Positions 37,472 through 49,294 of a stretch of 64,000 bases of DNA are shown here, piece by piece. Position 1 is the first letter of the stretch. Each line of letters begins with the position of its first letter. The stretch covers positions 25,605 to 89,604 of the forward strand of contig CAUYLG010034896.1 of the NCBI GenBank assembly GCA_963573385.1, written 5' to 3'. Position numbers and translations under genes: made by a program. A model generated the notes under the pieces. It was not told the origin of the DNA and searched no databases. It saw nothing but the letters and a program-made list of their open reading frames with translations. Source of the DNA: Cacajao melanocephalus. Taxonomy: Eukaryota > Chordata > Mammalia > Primates > Pitheciidae.

Positions 37472-38697
37472 GTTTTCTATAGGAAAATCACATTTTCTAC
37501 AGGAAAATAAATATATTAATATATCTAGGTTATAAATGGTAAAACATTGTATACGCGCTAGGTTTTTGATCTGCCGTGAAATTTCAGTACATTTCCAATA
37601 TGACTTCTATATGATACACTGGTGGTTAGAGTGTTCACAGGCTGCTGAGACAGGTGGGCTCTCTCCAGTGAGGTGCTGAACACGGAGAAAGATGACAACT
37701 ACTTGTGACTGAATCTGATTAATATTGTCTTCCAATGATGACAATCCCAAATTACTCTTTTAGATCTATGCACTTTCTATTACAAATGGCAAGATAGGGA
37801 ATCACTTTTTTCCTCCCATATGTGTTACATTTTGAAATTGAACATTGTCATCTTTTAAACATTTCCAAATCTTTTGTGTATTTTGAATGGTAGTGGATAC
37901 AAAGTCTTAAACAGGACGTTTTCTATGTATGCATTTTTAGACTCTGAAGATAAATGATAAGACAAATGGTCTTTTCACTTTTAATCTAGACATAATCAGG
38001 AAAATTCAAATCAGTCAATAATAATTAAATATGTGTATGTGTATATATATTTATATGTGTTTGAGCCAACAGCATCTTAAAAATATTTCCTTAAGTTCTA
38101 CTTGAACTATAAAGTCAATTATCAGTGTTGGGATTAATCCTTTTCACTTTATGGATCTGGAAACTAAATAGAACTGGGAATAAGGTATTGAATAATGCTG
38201 ACCAGTGCACTAAGAAAAAGTCAATAATATGAAACTGAGAAATAATCCAAGTTAGGAAGGTAAACTTCCTACATAGTTCTATCTTTTCACGTTACTTTTA
38301 AGGAAATCTCCTATAATGGAGCAATGTGGGCAAAATAATATGGACTATATTCAACAACAACATAGAATAGTCTAAGTGATGGTAAGTATGACTTTTGAAG
38401 GCTTTGAATACTTTTGCTAACCTTCAGAACATAACGTTAAAAAGAAAATTAAAGTTTGTGATGCATAAATAAAACCAGCAGAAATTCTTAACTTGACAAT
38501 CATATTTGGTAAAGCCATAACTACCCAGACAACTTTAATGCTATTAAAACAACACTGAAATGGAAAAATAATAGCAAATAAAAATTAAATTGAGGAACCA
38601 GTTTATTAATATCAGTACTCCTTGCCATTTGCCCTCCAACAGCAGTGCTCCCACCTGCAAATATCTAGCTTTTCCTTTAGGAAAATTTAAATGAAAT
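37472..38697. other. AT-rich unrecognised sequence
   Basis: 1.2 kb with no recognised family or gene. Confidence 0.45.
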
Positions 38698-39101
<404 letters not shown>

Positions 39102-39526
39102 AAAAGTTATAAGGCAAAGCGTAACAGATTGTTTGAAATTTATTAGCTGTCTAATTATTCTCAAGTGATTTTTATACCAATTTATTTTATAGTTTTAAAC
39201 AGAAAGTTTTGGATACAGCCTTCTAATAGGGGAAGGACTTCTGAGCATGTCCCATGAAATGCTGTGTCCATCCATTACCTGTCTCATAGCATGAATCTCA
39301 GGCACCATGTAGAAGCCAAGGAAACACAAAACAAGCTTCTAATTACTAATTATGTTAGAATTGAACCCAAGTTAAGTAAAATAACACGTATGATTAAAAA
39401 CAAAATAGATTTTGCTTCACTTTTCTCAGTTAGGCAGTCTCAACTCTCTGCCTGACCACAGTGATCAGGCTCTGTTCTTAAAGACATCTACAACTGGTTA
39501 TCTGCTTTACAAAGAATGCTTGACAG
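39102..39526. other. Unrecognised sequence
   Basis: No family recognised; no credible gene. Confidence 0.45.
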
Positions 39527-39972
39527 GGCATTAGTTTCCTATTACTCTGTAACATATTACCTCAAATTTGGTGGCTTGAAATAGCACACATTTATTATGT
39601 CACAGTTCTGAAAGTAGAAGTCTACAGCTACAGCTGGTCTGATGAGGCTAAACTCAAGTGCTGTGATACATCTGGGGGACCTGCAGGAGAAACCCTTCCT
39701 TGCCTTATCCAGTTTCTAGGTGCTGCTGGCATCCCTTGGATCCAGGTTCCATCACCCTGACCTCTGCTGCTATCTTCACATCTTTCATGCTTACCCTCCA
39801 GCCTTCCTCCTAAAATGATGCTCCAGATGACATTGGGCCCACCTGAATAATCCAAATACTCTATCTCAAGATCCTTAAAGTAACCAGTTTGTCAAAAACC
39901 CATTTGCATTGTAACATGTTCCAGGAATTAGGATGTGGACATATTTGAGAGGCCATTATTTTGCCTACTATA
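39527..39972 (-). mobile_element. Solo LTR, ERVL-MaLR (MLT1-like), antisense
   Basis: Reversed MLT1 order: 'attagtttcctattactctg', 'tggtggcttgaaatagcaca', 'gacattgggcccacctgaat', 'ccaaatactctatctcaaga', 'tgtggacatatttgagaggc', 'attttgcctacta'. The flanks gacag/gacaa match at 4 of 5 positions, consistent with a slightly decayed 5-bp TSD. No internal viral genes. Confidence 0.88.
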
Positions 39973-40014
39973 GACAATAATAGAAATGTTTATATAATTA
40001 TGATGTCTAGTCTC

Positions 40015-40462
40015 TGCTGGATTGAATGGTAGTCCCCAAAAAGATACATCCATGTCAAATCCCTGGAACCTGGGAATGTTATCTTGGTTGGAAGAAAGGA
40101 CTTCAGCAGATGACATTAAGGACCTTGAGAAGAGGAGGCCACCCTTGATTATCCAGATAAGATCCAAATCCAATGGCATATGTGTATATAAGAAACACAC
40201 AGAGGAGAGATACACAGAAGAAGGAGAACGTGTGAAGATGGAGGCAGAGATTGGAGTGAAGTAGCCACAAGCCAAGGAATGCCAGGGTTCACTCGCAGGT
40301 ATCTGAAGCTAGCAGACAGGCAAAGAATGGATTTGTTCCTCTCCTTCTGCCAACACTTTGATTTCTGACTTCTGGCCTCCATCACTGAATAAGAATACAA
40401 TTCTAGTTTAAAGCCACCTAGCCTTTGGTAATTTGTCACAGTAGCCAAAGGAAAGTAATACA
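40015..40462 (+). mobile_element. Solo LTR, ERVL-MaLR (MLT1-like), sense, TSD GTCTC
   Basis: Starts TGCTGGATTGAAT and ends AATACA. It is flanked by GTCTC on both sides (40010-40014, 40463-40467). Landmarks: 'gtccccaaaaagatacatcc', 'gacttcagcagatgacatta', 'gaaacacacagaggagagat', 'taaagccacctagccttt'. Length 448 bp. It lies only 42 bp from the previous LTR and points the opposite way, so these are two separate insertions. Confidence 0.92.
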
Positions 40463-40744
40463 GTCTCTAAATTTCAAAGTTCAGAAATATCCTCCAAATA
40501 CTAGGGGCTTTTTAAAACGAGATTAAAATAAATAACGTTTGATAGTTACCTATTTCATAAACTAACTGTATAATCTTCAAGACCTTAACATGCTAAGACA
40601 CATCTTTAAACAACTATACAGAAATCTCATCTCTGGATACATGATTTGTCATTTATGATAATATATGATTTGTCTTCTGTGATGACAATATAACAACTGA
40701 AAGATAAATGCTTGGTCTCTGATATGAAATGTTTTAGATGAATG

Positions 40745-41031
40745 ATTTTCTTTTCTTGAGACTAAGTTTTGCTCTTATTGCTCAGGCTGAAGTACAGTGG
40801 CGTGATCTCGGCTCACAGCAACCTCCACCTCCTGGGTTCAAGCAATTCTGCTGCCTCAGCTTCCCAAGCAGCTGGCACTACAAGCGTGTGCCACCATGCC
40901 TAGCTAATTTTGGTAAAGATGGTGTTTTGCCAGTGTTGGCCAGGCTAATCTCAAACTCCTGACCTCAGGTGATCCACCTGCCTCAGCCTCCCAAAATGCT
41001 GGAATTCTAGGCATCAGCCAGTGCGCCCAGC
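40745..41031 (-). mobile_element. Alu SINE, antisense
   Basis: Near-complete, with a small deletion around 'gctaattttggtaaagatgg' (linker side). Moderately diverged S-type. The reversed A tail is degraded to 'ttttcttttctt'. Confidence 0.94.
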
Positions 41032-42090
41032 TTTACTCCTAATTTTTTGATGCCAAGTGTAGCACATTTTATCTTTGGTTGAGTTCAATTTTTGAAAGTT
41101 TATTTTTAATAGTTTAGTTATTAATGTGATGGAGAAAGTGGCAAAACTTTAGCTGTGGACAATGAAAGTAGAGTAATCCTGGCTATGTCACTCACCATGG
41201 GATCTTGTTCATGTCTTGGTGTGCTTGTACAATTTAGTTTAGTAATATTAAAAAAAAAACTCTGAGCCTTTAATTTACTCAACTAATATAAATTTAGAAT
41301 GTAAGCTTTATTAAGGTTTGTTGATTTTTGTTCGTCATTAGATCTAGAGTCTAGTTCACCTAATATTAATACAATTGCTTAAGGAAAATAGATATGAATG
41401 ACATCTATAAGCTGTTTATTAGTAATATTTCCCTCTGGAATTAAGCCATCTTTTAAATAAAGATCATATTTTAGTACTTTGCAGCATATTGTAATCTAAA
41501 TTTTTTAGTGACATGTTTATAGTACATTATTTTGTGATTCAGTCTTTTGCTTATAATTTTTATGTTTTGATTGACTGTAAGACAAAACTGATTTTATGTA
41601 GCATTCCTGGTAGAGAAATTGCTAGTCATACCTTGTAAATGTTAACTGTCTTACTTGTATGGGGTTTTTTAACTGCCATTTTTTGATGATAATATTGATT
41701 TTACACAGATGAATGTGGTGTTTAGTTGCAAACTGCTGGTGGAAAGATGTTTATATTAAGTACAAAAACATGTATATTAAATACTATTTTTTATTTTAAG
41801 TTTCACAAATGACTCATTAGGTTAAAATACGGGTAATGAGTGTGAGTCATCAGAAATGTTTAGGCATTATATCTAATAGCTTGTCATCTTTCTCTGTATG
41901 ACCTTGCCTCTTATTCTTATATTCCATATGTTACCCACTAGTTATGCAAAATATGCTTTTTTTAAGTAAATACAAAAACCTCCAGATTTTTATGTCTAAT
42001 TTAAATTAAATTTTTATGTCTAATTTAACTTTGATAATTAGAAATTAATACAATCTATTATTTTAAATTTATTTAAATCTAATATTTAAT
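41032..42090. other. AT-rich sequence with a 24-bp tandem duplication
   Basis: No family recognised. 'tttttatgtctaatttaa' at 41987-42004 recurs exactly at 42011-42028 (period 24). Confidence 0.5.
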
Positions 42091-42091
42091 T

Positions 42092-42333
42092 TGGTTGGGT
42101 GCAGTGGCTTATGCCTGTAAACTCAATGTTTTGGGAGGCTGAGGTAAGAGGATTGCTTGAGGCTGGGAATTTGCAACTGGGTTGGTCAACATGATGAGAC
42201 CCTCTCTCTACAAAAACTGGAAGGCTGAGGTGGAGGTGAAAATGGCTTGAGCCCAGGAATTGGAGGCTGCAGTAAGCTATGATTATGCCACTGCACTCCA
42301 ACCTGGGTGACAGAGCAAGATCCTATCTCAAAT
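42092..42333 (+). mobile_element. Old Alu (AluJ-like), sense, internally deleted
   Basis: Left arm ('gcagtggcttatgcctgtaa') and right arm ('gaggctgcagtaagctatga') are present. After 'tctctacaaaaa' the sequence jumps to 'ctggaaggctgaggtgg', removing the start of the right arm. J-type wording and high divergence. Confidence 0.9.
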
Positions 42334-43046
42334 ATTTTTTTGATGAACTTTATTTTTGGGAAACATATTTAGAAATATGTTTTTGCCTTAGATTGTTAAA
42401 TGTAGATATCACTGAAATATTCTCTCATGACAAGACAGCTTCCAGATTTTGACTGTGGAGATGAAATAAAAAACTGTACAAGTTGAGCATAAGAAATTTC
42501 AGTGCAACTTTAAATAATATATATCTCACCCTTTTATGCAGTTTCAAAACTGACAGTTTTTCTCCTTCCATTATGACAAATTTATATTTTATTTTTTATC
42601 TAGGTTCTTTCATAGTGAAATACAAGCTTCTAAATTTATGTATTCTCAAGTCCATAGGTTTAAGTGCATTTGCTGACCACGTGTTTTATGGTTCTACCTC
42701 GACTATCTTTTATTTTTTAAAATATTGTATTTGGAGTGACAAGGAAATGAAGAAATGTTGTATTTGAAAAATACAAAGAAACAGAATGTCTGAAATTAGA
42801 AATGGAATAGACCAAAAGTATACAAGGAAAAGAGATTGCTCAAAAACTAAACGGAATGGGATGAAAAAGATGAAATAGAACACTGGCAAGGAGAAACTCC
42901 AGTGTGCTGTGCCTGCCTCAGTAAACAAATGATTCTGGAGACAGGGCACCAGATAAGAGTGTGTTTCCAGAAATATTCCCCAGGGCTGTTTTTAGTGAGT
43001 TCAGACCTAGCACATTGGCACTTAAGCAGGTATCTGATGTTCTCCA
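42334..43046. other. AT-rich unrecognised sequence
   Basis: No repeat family recognised. Two 79-94 codon open frames on opposite strands here have no recognisable domain and hydrophobic, low-complexity composition. Confidence 0.45.
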
Positions 43047-43241
43047 GCCGTGTTTCTCAAACCTGGGCCTCCATCCAAGTCATGTAATGGGATGCTTAAA
43101 ATTCAGTTTGCTGAGCCCTATCTTCACAGTCACTTATTCGGTAGATCTGGGGCAGGACTTGAGAATCTACATTTCTGACATCTTTCTGGGTGGTGCTGAT
43201 ACTTTTACATGTGTCAAAGACAGTATGTGGAGAACCACTAC
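43047..43241 (+). mobile_element. MER5-type hAT-Charlie DNA transposon
   Basis: Starts 'cgtgtttctcaaacctgggc', contains 'gcttaaaattcagtttgctg' and 'gggtggtgctgatacttt', and ends 'gtggagaaccactact'. The ends are imperfect inverted repeats, as in this family. Confidence 0.78.
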
Positions 43242-43879
43242 TTTGTGCCATTCTCAGTCTTGTGCCTCTCCTGGTGTGTTTGTCTTAGGGGATGGTGACA
43301 GTGGGCAGCAGCCACTGAATCATGGGGATGGAGCAGGGACATAACATGCTCTTGGGGTCATTTCTCAACAGTGCATTTCACCCCACAGTCTGGTAGGGAT
43401 TGGAAACGGGCCAGGTGCCCACAAAAATACAATAAAGCCCACCCATCACCCTGGAATCCTCCATTCAGGGTGGGTGAGGAGGAAGACTGTTGGGATTGAA
43501 TGCTCCTGGTAAACGTAACAAAAAAGACAAAGTGAGCAGGCAGAGTGGTTTTTAAATTCTTTCATGTAGAGGAGTGATTAGGAGTAGAACGAATGGTAAT
43601 ATGGGTTTCCAGCCCTTGGTATGAGGACTTTTTTGCTTATCTGTGGTGGCAGGTATCACGAAAATTTTGCACAGACCTTTTGTTTAGCTCATCAGCTATT
43701 GTTAGTGTCAGCGTATTTTATGTGTGGCCCAAGACAATTCTTCTTCTTCATATGTGGCCCAGGGAAGCCAAATGGTCAGACACCTCCATATACTGTATGG
43801 GAATGGGCAGGAGGCACAGCAAGTAAGAGACAGGGAGATAAATACTGAGAAGAAGATGAAGACCACTACATTTTGTGCA
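43242..43879. other. Unrecognised sequence
   Basis: No firm assignment. Duplicated wording 'tatgtggccca' at about 43719 and 43750 is short and may be chance. Confidence 0.4.
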
Positions 43880-44350
43880 AAGTAATAAATGGTGATATAC
43901 CAAAAATTCATGTGGGGAATAAGAAGAGAGAGAAGTGATCTACAATGTTAGATTTTACAGAGCAGTCCAGTAAGATGAAGGGTTAAAAGCCTATGTTTGG
44001 CAATAAAAGAACTAACTTTGGGAAGAGTTGGGTGAAGTGATTCTGGTGGAAGCAAGGTGGTTTGGGGCTTAGGAATGAATGAGAGGAGGTGCAGGGAAAG
44101 AGCTTTTCAGTGTGCTTGAGTATTCAGGGAAAGAGTTAGAAGATCTATCTAAGTAATTTTACAATTTATGCATGGAAAAGAAGCTTGAACAATTTTATCT
44201 GCTGAAAGCAAAGAGCTAGTGAAAAGAGAGTTTGAAGAACAAGGAGGAAAGCGGTAATTAATTATTGGGGAGGAAGGTGATAATTGATTCTGCAAGTTAT
44301 TTTGGGAAATGGGAGGGATGAAGTGTCCAGAGCACCAAGGGAGCTGTGAA
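43880..44350 (-). mobile_element. L2 LINE ORF2 fragment, antisense
   Basis: 'cagtccagtaagatgaaggg', 'tgtttggcaataaaagaac', 'gtgattctggtggaagcaag', 'aggaatgaatgagaggagg', 'ggataattgattctgcaag' style segments follow the reversed middle of L2 ORF2. It covers a more 5' part of L2 than the copy at 46783, so it is a separate insertion. Confidence 0.65.
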
Positions 44351-44569
44351 ATGTCTAATGCTGTTTCAGAGGTCTTCTTCGGACTGCTGTCACAGTGTAC
44401 GGTAATTTGTTTTGATAATTTCATTATACCTCTTTTGTAATGGGAAACCAAAGTTTGAAGAAGTTTAGGAAAATTTATTTTCTTCTCAACTTTTTCAGGT
44501 GTTTGCTATTTATCATCACTCTATTTTTGTAGAATAATTATAAAATAAATGAATAATTGGTTACCAATT

Positions 44570-44892
44570 AAGAAATTTTCCTGGCTGTCAGAAGTGGCTC
44601 ACCCCTGTAATCTCAGCACTTTGGGAGGCTGAGGCATGTGGATCACCTGAGGTCAGGAGTTTGAGACCAGCCTGGCCAACATGGTGAATCCCTGTCTCTA
44701 CTAAAAATACAAAAATTAGCTGTGTGTGGTGACGGGTGCCTGTAATCCGAGCTACTTGGGAGGATGAGGCAGGAGAATCACTTGAATCCTGGAGGGAGAC
44801 ATTGCAGTGAGCCGAGATCAGGCCACTGCACACCAGCCTGGGTGGCAGAGTGAGACTTTGTCTCCAAAAGCAAAAACAAAAAGAAATGTTCC
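44570..44892 (+). mobile_element. Alu SINE, sense, with 12-bp TSD
   Basis: Body 44583-44880. TSDs aagaaattttcc (44570-44581) and aagaaatgttcc (44881-44892) differ at one base. S-type. Just downstream, 'caatcttttccccaa' is tandemly duplicated (44895-44925). Confidence 0.95.
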
Positions 44893-45013
44893 AGCAATCT
44901 TTTCCCCAACAATCTTTTTCCCCAACTATCCTTTAGGTGGCTTATTTTTTTTCTTTAATATAAAAAAGTAGTCTTGGGAATACAACTAAGTACAGAAGAA
45001 ATCAGTTTGACTT

Positions 45014-45015
<2 letters not shown>

Positions 45016-45059
<44 letters not shown>
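45016..45059. repeat. (TG)22 microsatellite
   Basis: Uninterrupted alternating TG of about 44 bp. Likely polymorphic and Z-DNA-prone. Confidence 0.98.
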
Positions 45060-45062
<3 letters not shown>

Positions 45063-45766
45063 GTTTGCTTTGGTTTCATATATTTGTCAAAGCAAACTAG
45101 TATCTGTTGACACATATGAGGCAAAGAAAAGTACCAATACTTGATTTTGAATCAAAATCTTGATACTATACTATCTTTCAGGAATACTTTATTGGAAGCC
45201 TTTATAACACATCTCCTTTTAAGCTTCATTTTCCTCCCTAATATATCAATCAATCAGTCAATTCCCTTCACCCAATTTTCTATTCTATGGATGGTTCATA
45301 ATGGTCTGAGCCATTTGTTACCAGGATATGTCCTGGCTGTGCCTTGCAGTATGATGGTAAAGTTGCCAGAAGAAGAGAGCGGGGAATATATAGGCCCAGG
45401 CACGGGGCAGGTTTCTTTGGTTTAGTTTTCTACCAAAACAGTATGAGAGTTGGTGAGTAGGGAAAAGTGAGGGGTGGAAGAGGGACCAGAGGCAGAAATG
45501 GAAGTTGGTGTAGGATTCAAATGCCTGGAACAGATAAAATAAAATTAAGCAGATTTTGCTGTTACTGCATATGTAGTTTTCTAAAAGGATAAGTTATGGG
45601 CTAATTAGGACTTGATTGTTAGGATGAAAGGCTGGCATACTTAGATGGGCTTAGGTATAGTGGGCCTGAGAAGATCATTGTCTATTTTAAGGATTGTTTT
45701 TTCTTTTCTATTTTCAGTATTGCAAGATTTAGAAATTCATAGGTATATAAGCTTATCAATGTGTTG
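45060..45766. other. Unrecognised sequence
   Basis: No repeat family or credible gene recognised. Confidence 0.45.
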
Positions 45767-46060
45767 GCAATGAACTTTTTTTTTTTTTTTTTTGAGACAG
45801 AGTTTCGTTCTTGTTGCTCAGGCTGGAGTATAATGGTGTGATCTCGGCTGACTGCAGCCTCTCCTTCCCAGGTTCAAGCAGTTGTCCTGCCTCAGCCTCC
45901 AAGTAGCTGGGATTATAGGTGTGTTTTTAGTAGAGGCAGGGTTTCGCCATGTTGGCCAGGCTTGTCTCGAACTCCTGACCCTAGGTGATCTACTCCCTTC
46001 GGCCTCCCAAAGTGCTGGTATTAGAGGTATGAGTCACAGTGTCTGGCCTGCAGTGAACTT
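45767..46060 (-). mobile_element. Alu SINE, antisense, internally deleted, with TSD
   Basis: TSDs gcaatgaactt (45767-45777) and gcagtgaactt (46050-46060), one change. The body has a T18 tract, right arm, then a jump from 'gggattataggtgt' directly to 'gtttttagtagagg', losing roughly 35-40 bp around the linker. Confidence 0.95.
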
Positions 46061-46597
46061 ATTATAAGGTTTATTTGCAGACTTGTCCAGTCAGACTGTG
46101 GACTGACCGACCTTACCTTAGGTGTCAACCATTGTGCTTGATATAGGATTAGGATATTAGGAGTTAAGAGTTTGGGCAAACTTTTGCCTCTTTTAATCCA
46201 GTAACAATTTCACCCTTTTCTTGTTTAAGCTGGGTATGTAGTAACCTAGAATAAGTATATATTTCCAAGCCTCTGTTGTGGTTAGGTGTATTTTGTGCCT
46301 GTTATTGCCAATAGGCTATGAGTATAAATAAAGTGTGTAACTTCTGGATTGTGCTCTTGAAGAGAAAGGAGGTCATGCCCTCCATCTCCCTTTTCCTGTC
46401 TTCCCTGCAACTGTAAATCAAAAATAATAATTGTGGGAGCATCTTAGAGCATGAAATGAAGCCAAGATATTGAAGGTGATAGAGCAATCAGTTAGAAGCA
46501 GCGTCAGTCACCAACACTGTCAAACTGAACTATTTCTGCATTCCCTGAGTGATCTTCTACATGAAAGAAAGAAATGGAGTTTTTTTTTTTAACACCA
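46061..46597. other. Unrecognised sequence
   Basis: No family or gene recognised. Confidence 0.45.
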
Positions 46598-46745
46598 TTT
46601 CCTTCCTTCCTTCCTTCCTTCCTTCCTTCCTTCCTTCCTTCCTTCCTTCCTTCCTTCCCTCCCTCCCTCCCTCTTTTCTTTCTTTCTTTTTTTTCTTTCT
46701 TTCTCTTTCTTTCTTTTTTCTTTCTTTCTCTCTCTCTTTCTTTCC
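46598..46745. repeat. (CCTT)n-(CCCT)n-(CTTT)n tract, about 148 bp
   Basis: Pure pyrimidine on the plus strand. It begins with about fourteen CCTT units and passes through CCCT into irregular CTTT/CT units. It is followed at once by 'acag|gct', which gives the whole a splice-acceptor look. Confidence 0.97.
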
Positions 46746-46782
46746 ACAGGCTGTGTCCAAACTAATACACTTGTCAAGATCT

Positions 46783-48065
46783 CTCATCAATTTATTCAAT
46801 AAACATTTATAGAGTGCTATATGCCTGGCTGTTTTCTAGACCCAAAAGAAAAAAAAAAACTCTGCCCCCATACAAAGAACATTCTAATGGAGGAGTTACC
46901 CCATAAGAAGGATAAGTAAGTGAAAACGTATAATTTCTTAATTTAGTACTATGGATAAAATACAGTAAGGAAAGGAGGAAAATAAATTTTAGATGGTTAG
47001 TAAACTTTAAGATAGCATGACTGGAAAAGATTTCGCTGAGATAGTGACTTTAGAATGAAACATTGAAATAAGCAAGGAAAACATCCAGGCAGATATTGGG
47101 CAGATAAAGGACATTCAAGCAGAAGCCCAGTGAGAGCCAAGACCACATGGCCTTACTGTGCCATAGCGAGGAAAGGATACAGCTGGAGGTGAGTGAGGAA
47201 GAAGAGAGTGTTGAAAGATGAGCTCAGTGTGATAAAGGGACTGTAGATTGTAAGTCACGGTAAGTACTACGGCTATTCCACAGATGAACTGTGAAGACAA
47301 CTGAGGGCTTCTATCTGATGACATAATTCAATTTATGTTTTAAAAGAGTCCTTTGGTTTACTTTGTAGAAAATCAGCTGAACGTCTCAAAAAAGAAAGAG
47401 AAAAGAAGGCAAACTTCAAAGGAAGCTGTTGCATCATGCAGGGTTGAGAAATGATGGTAATTGAGTTAGGGTGTTGACAGGATATATTTTGAAGGTAGAG
47501 CTGACTGAATGGAGGGTGTGAGAGAAAAAGAGGCATGAAAGATATTGGTATGAGGAACCAGAAGAAGAGACTTTCTGTTAACTGAGATGAAAATATCTGA
47601 CCACATGAAAACCTGATGCTGGCTGTGGGGAACAAAAAATAGGAGGGTTTTAGACATTCTGAAATTGAGGTTCTGATTAGATACCTGAGAGGAGATACTG
47701 AGTAGAGATGATGCACATCTCTGAAGTGTAGGGGAGAATCAGAGTTGGAGAAATAATTTAACAATTCTCAGCATTTAGACTATATTTTAATCATAAGCCC
47801 AGCTGAAGTCCCTGGGGAGTGACAGGTGAAAAAGAAACAAATTCAAGGACTAGTCTGTAGCCTTGGGCATTCAGCATTCAGAGGTCAGGAATATTAGTAG
47901 GAAGCAGCAAAGGGTAATAGGAAGGAGGAAAATACATAGGGATAGTATCCAGCATTCTTACTGAAGAAAACATACTACAAGGATGTCTTTTGGAGCTGTC
48001 TTTTCTGGGCTCTGGGAAGAGCAGAAAATATGACTGAAGGGTACTATCGTCTGCAGACATGCCAT
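46783..48065 (-). mobile_element. Long L2 LINE remnant with decayed ORF2, antisense
   Basis: Starts with the reversed L2 3' terminus ('catcaatttattcaataaac', 'gcctggctgttttctaga') and 3' UTR ('ggcagatattgggcagataa', 'gacattcaagcagaag'), then reversed ORF2: 'gatatattttgaaggtagag', 'gaatggagggtgtgagagaa', 'taactgagatgaaaatatct'. A 143-codon minus-strand frame (47333-47764) preserves a shadow of the C-terminal reverse-transcriptase region of L2 ('SQLYLQNISCQHPNS'), but lacks the catalytic part and is a fossil. The right edge is approximate. Confidence 0.82.
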
Positions 48066-48191
48066 GCATGTGTTAATTAGACTGTCAGTCTGGCAGAGAG
48101 TGGCAGAGGCAGGTGGAACGGTATACAATCAATCCTAGAACCATGGAAACAGCTTGGTACAGGAAGGTGATTGGCAACTATAAACTGACTG

Positions 48192-48277
48192 AATCCGGCC
48201 GGGAGTGTTGATTATCTCAATTGCTGTAGAGCTACATGTTTTAACCTTAGAACAACTACCAGTATATTTGACGCTTT
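48192..48277 (+). pseudogene. Probable decayed Y RNA (hY1-like) copy
   Basis: Y RNAs are about 80-110 nt Ro-associated pol III transcripts with many retrocopies in primates. Here 'tccg', 'agtg' and the exact 'ttatctcaattg' match the hY1 5' stem region. The 3' side 'actaccagtatatttgac' then 'gcttttt' resembles the hY1 3' stem and terminator. The middle is shortened by about 20 nt and the 5' stem is badly mutated. No flanking TSD was found. Chance similarity is possible. Confidence 0.45.
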
Positions 48278-49294
48278 TTAAAAGAAATTTGCAGTATTTA
48301 GTCTGGATAGCTCATCAAATAGAAATCCACACCACTATTTTCAGGAGATAAGCTGAGGAAGAGAATCTTACTTAAGTCATGACACTTTTCCTCACAAAAT
48401 GATACTGGACTTCTAAGGATATATAGCTGCTAATGAAATCACTTAATTGTTGTTATTCATTAACTTGTTAATTCCCATATCATTCATAGTAAACAATTTA
48501 TAATGGGCTGCTTTGTGTCACTATATTGAAATAGACTTTACCACTTTAAACATTATTCAACTTTTTTACATTCTTGTGTTTTGTTTGCTTGGCTCAGCGT
48601 TATGCTTCTTGCAGACTGGAGTGATGTTTTTTTTTACTTTCTTTATTCTGCCCTACCTGCTTATTCTACCTTTCCCCCCCTTTAACCACAATAGTGTCAT
48701 TGAGGACATGAATTTAAATTTTGAAAATAATCTCTTTAGCTCCGAAAACTCTCCATATTTTTAAAAATTATTTGGTAACATAGTGTCTAGTGCTAGTTAC
48801 CATTATTCTAAGGCTGGCACTGCTACTATTTTGAATAAAAGGTAAACATGTTTGGTAAAGATTGCAATGGTTGGTAAATTTTATTGAGGTGATTATTGTT
48901 CTTTAGCACCACTCACGTGAATATATTGAAAATTTATTTTATAATTTAGTGTTCTCCAGAAGTTGCGAGTTTGAAGTAATTACACATTTTATTAATATTC
49001 ATATATCTCTTTACTATATTTACTTCCTTCTTTAAATACCAGCTCTAAGAAACAAAGGAAGAATACTGATATGTATAAACATGCTAGTGTTGTATTATAT
49101 TCATCTGAATGAGTGATGACTTCAGTACAATGGGACAGTGTTTTCACACTACATTCTAGTTGTATCATGTTCACTGAGGTATTGTGTCCCTAAAGGAAAT
49201 AAGATGACTTTTCCTCCCTATCTATAGGGATGAAAAAGTTAACTGATGGCCCTTTACCATTTTTACTACATAGTGCAATATAATACAATTGAAA
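48278..49294. other. AT-rich unrecognised sequence
   Basis: No family recognised. An 83-codon frame at 48513-48764 is hydrophobic and unremarkable. Confidence 0.45.

Noticed and set aside
46549..46812. Low-complexity open frames on both strands
   Set aside because: Products of the CCTT/CTTT simple repeat.
47333..47764. 143-codon minus-strand frame as a gene
   Set aside because: It lies within a decayed L2 in the element's own orientation; the peptide is a mutated ORF2 remnant without catalytic motifs.
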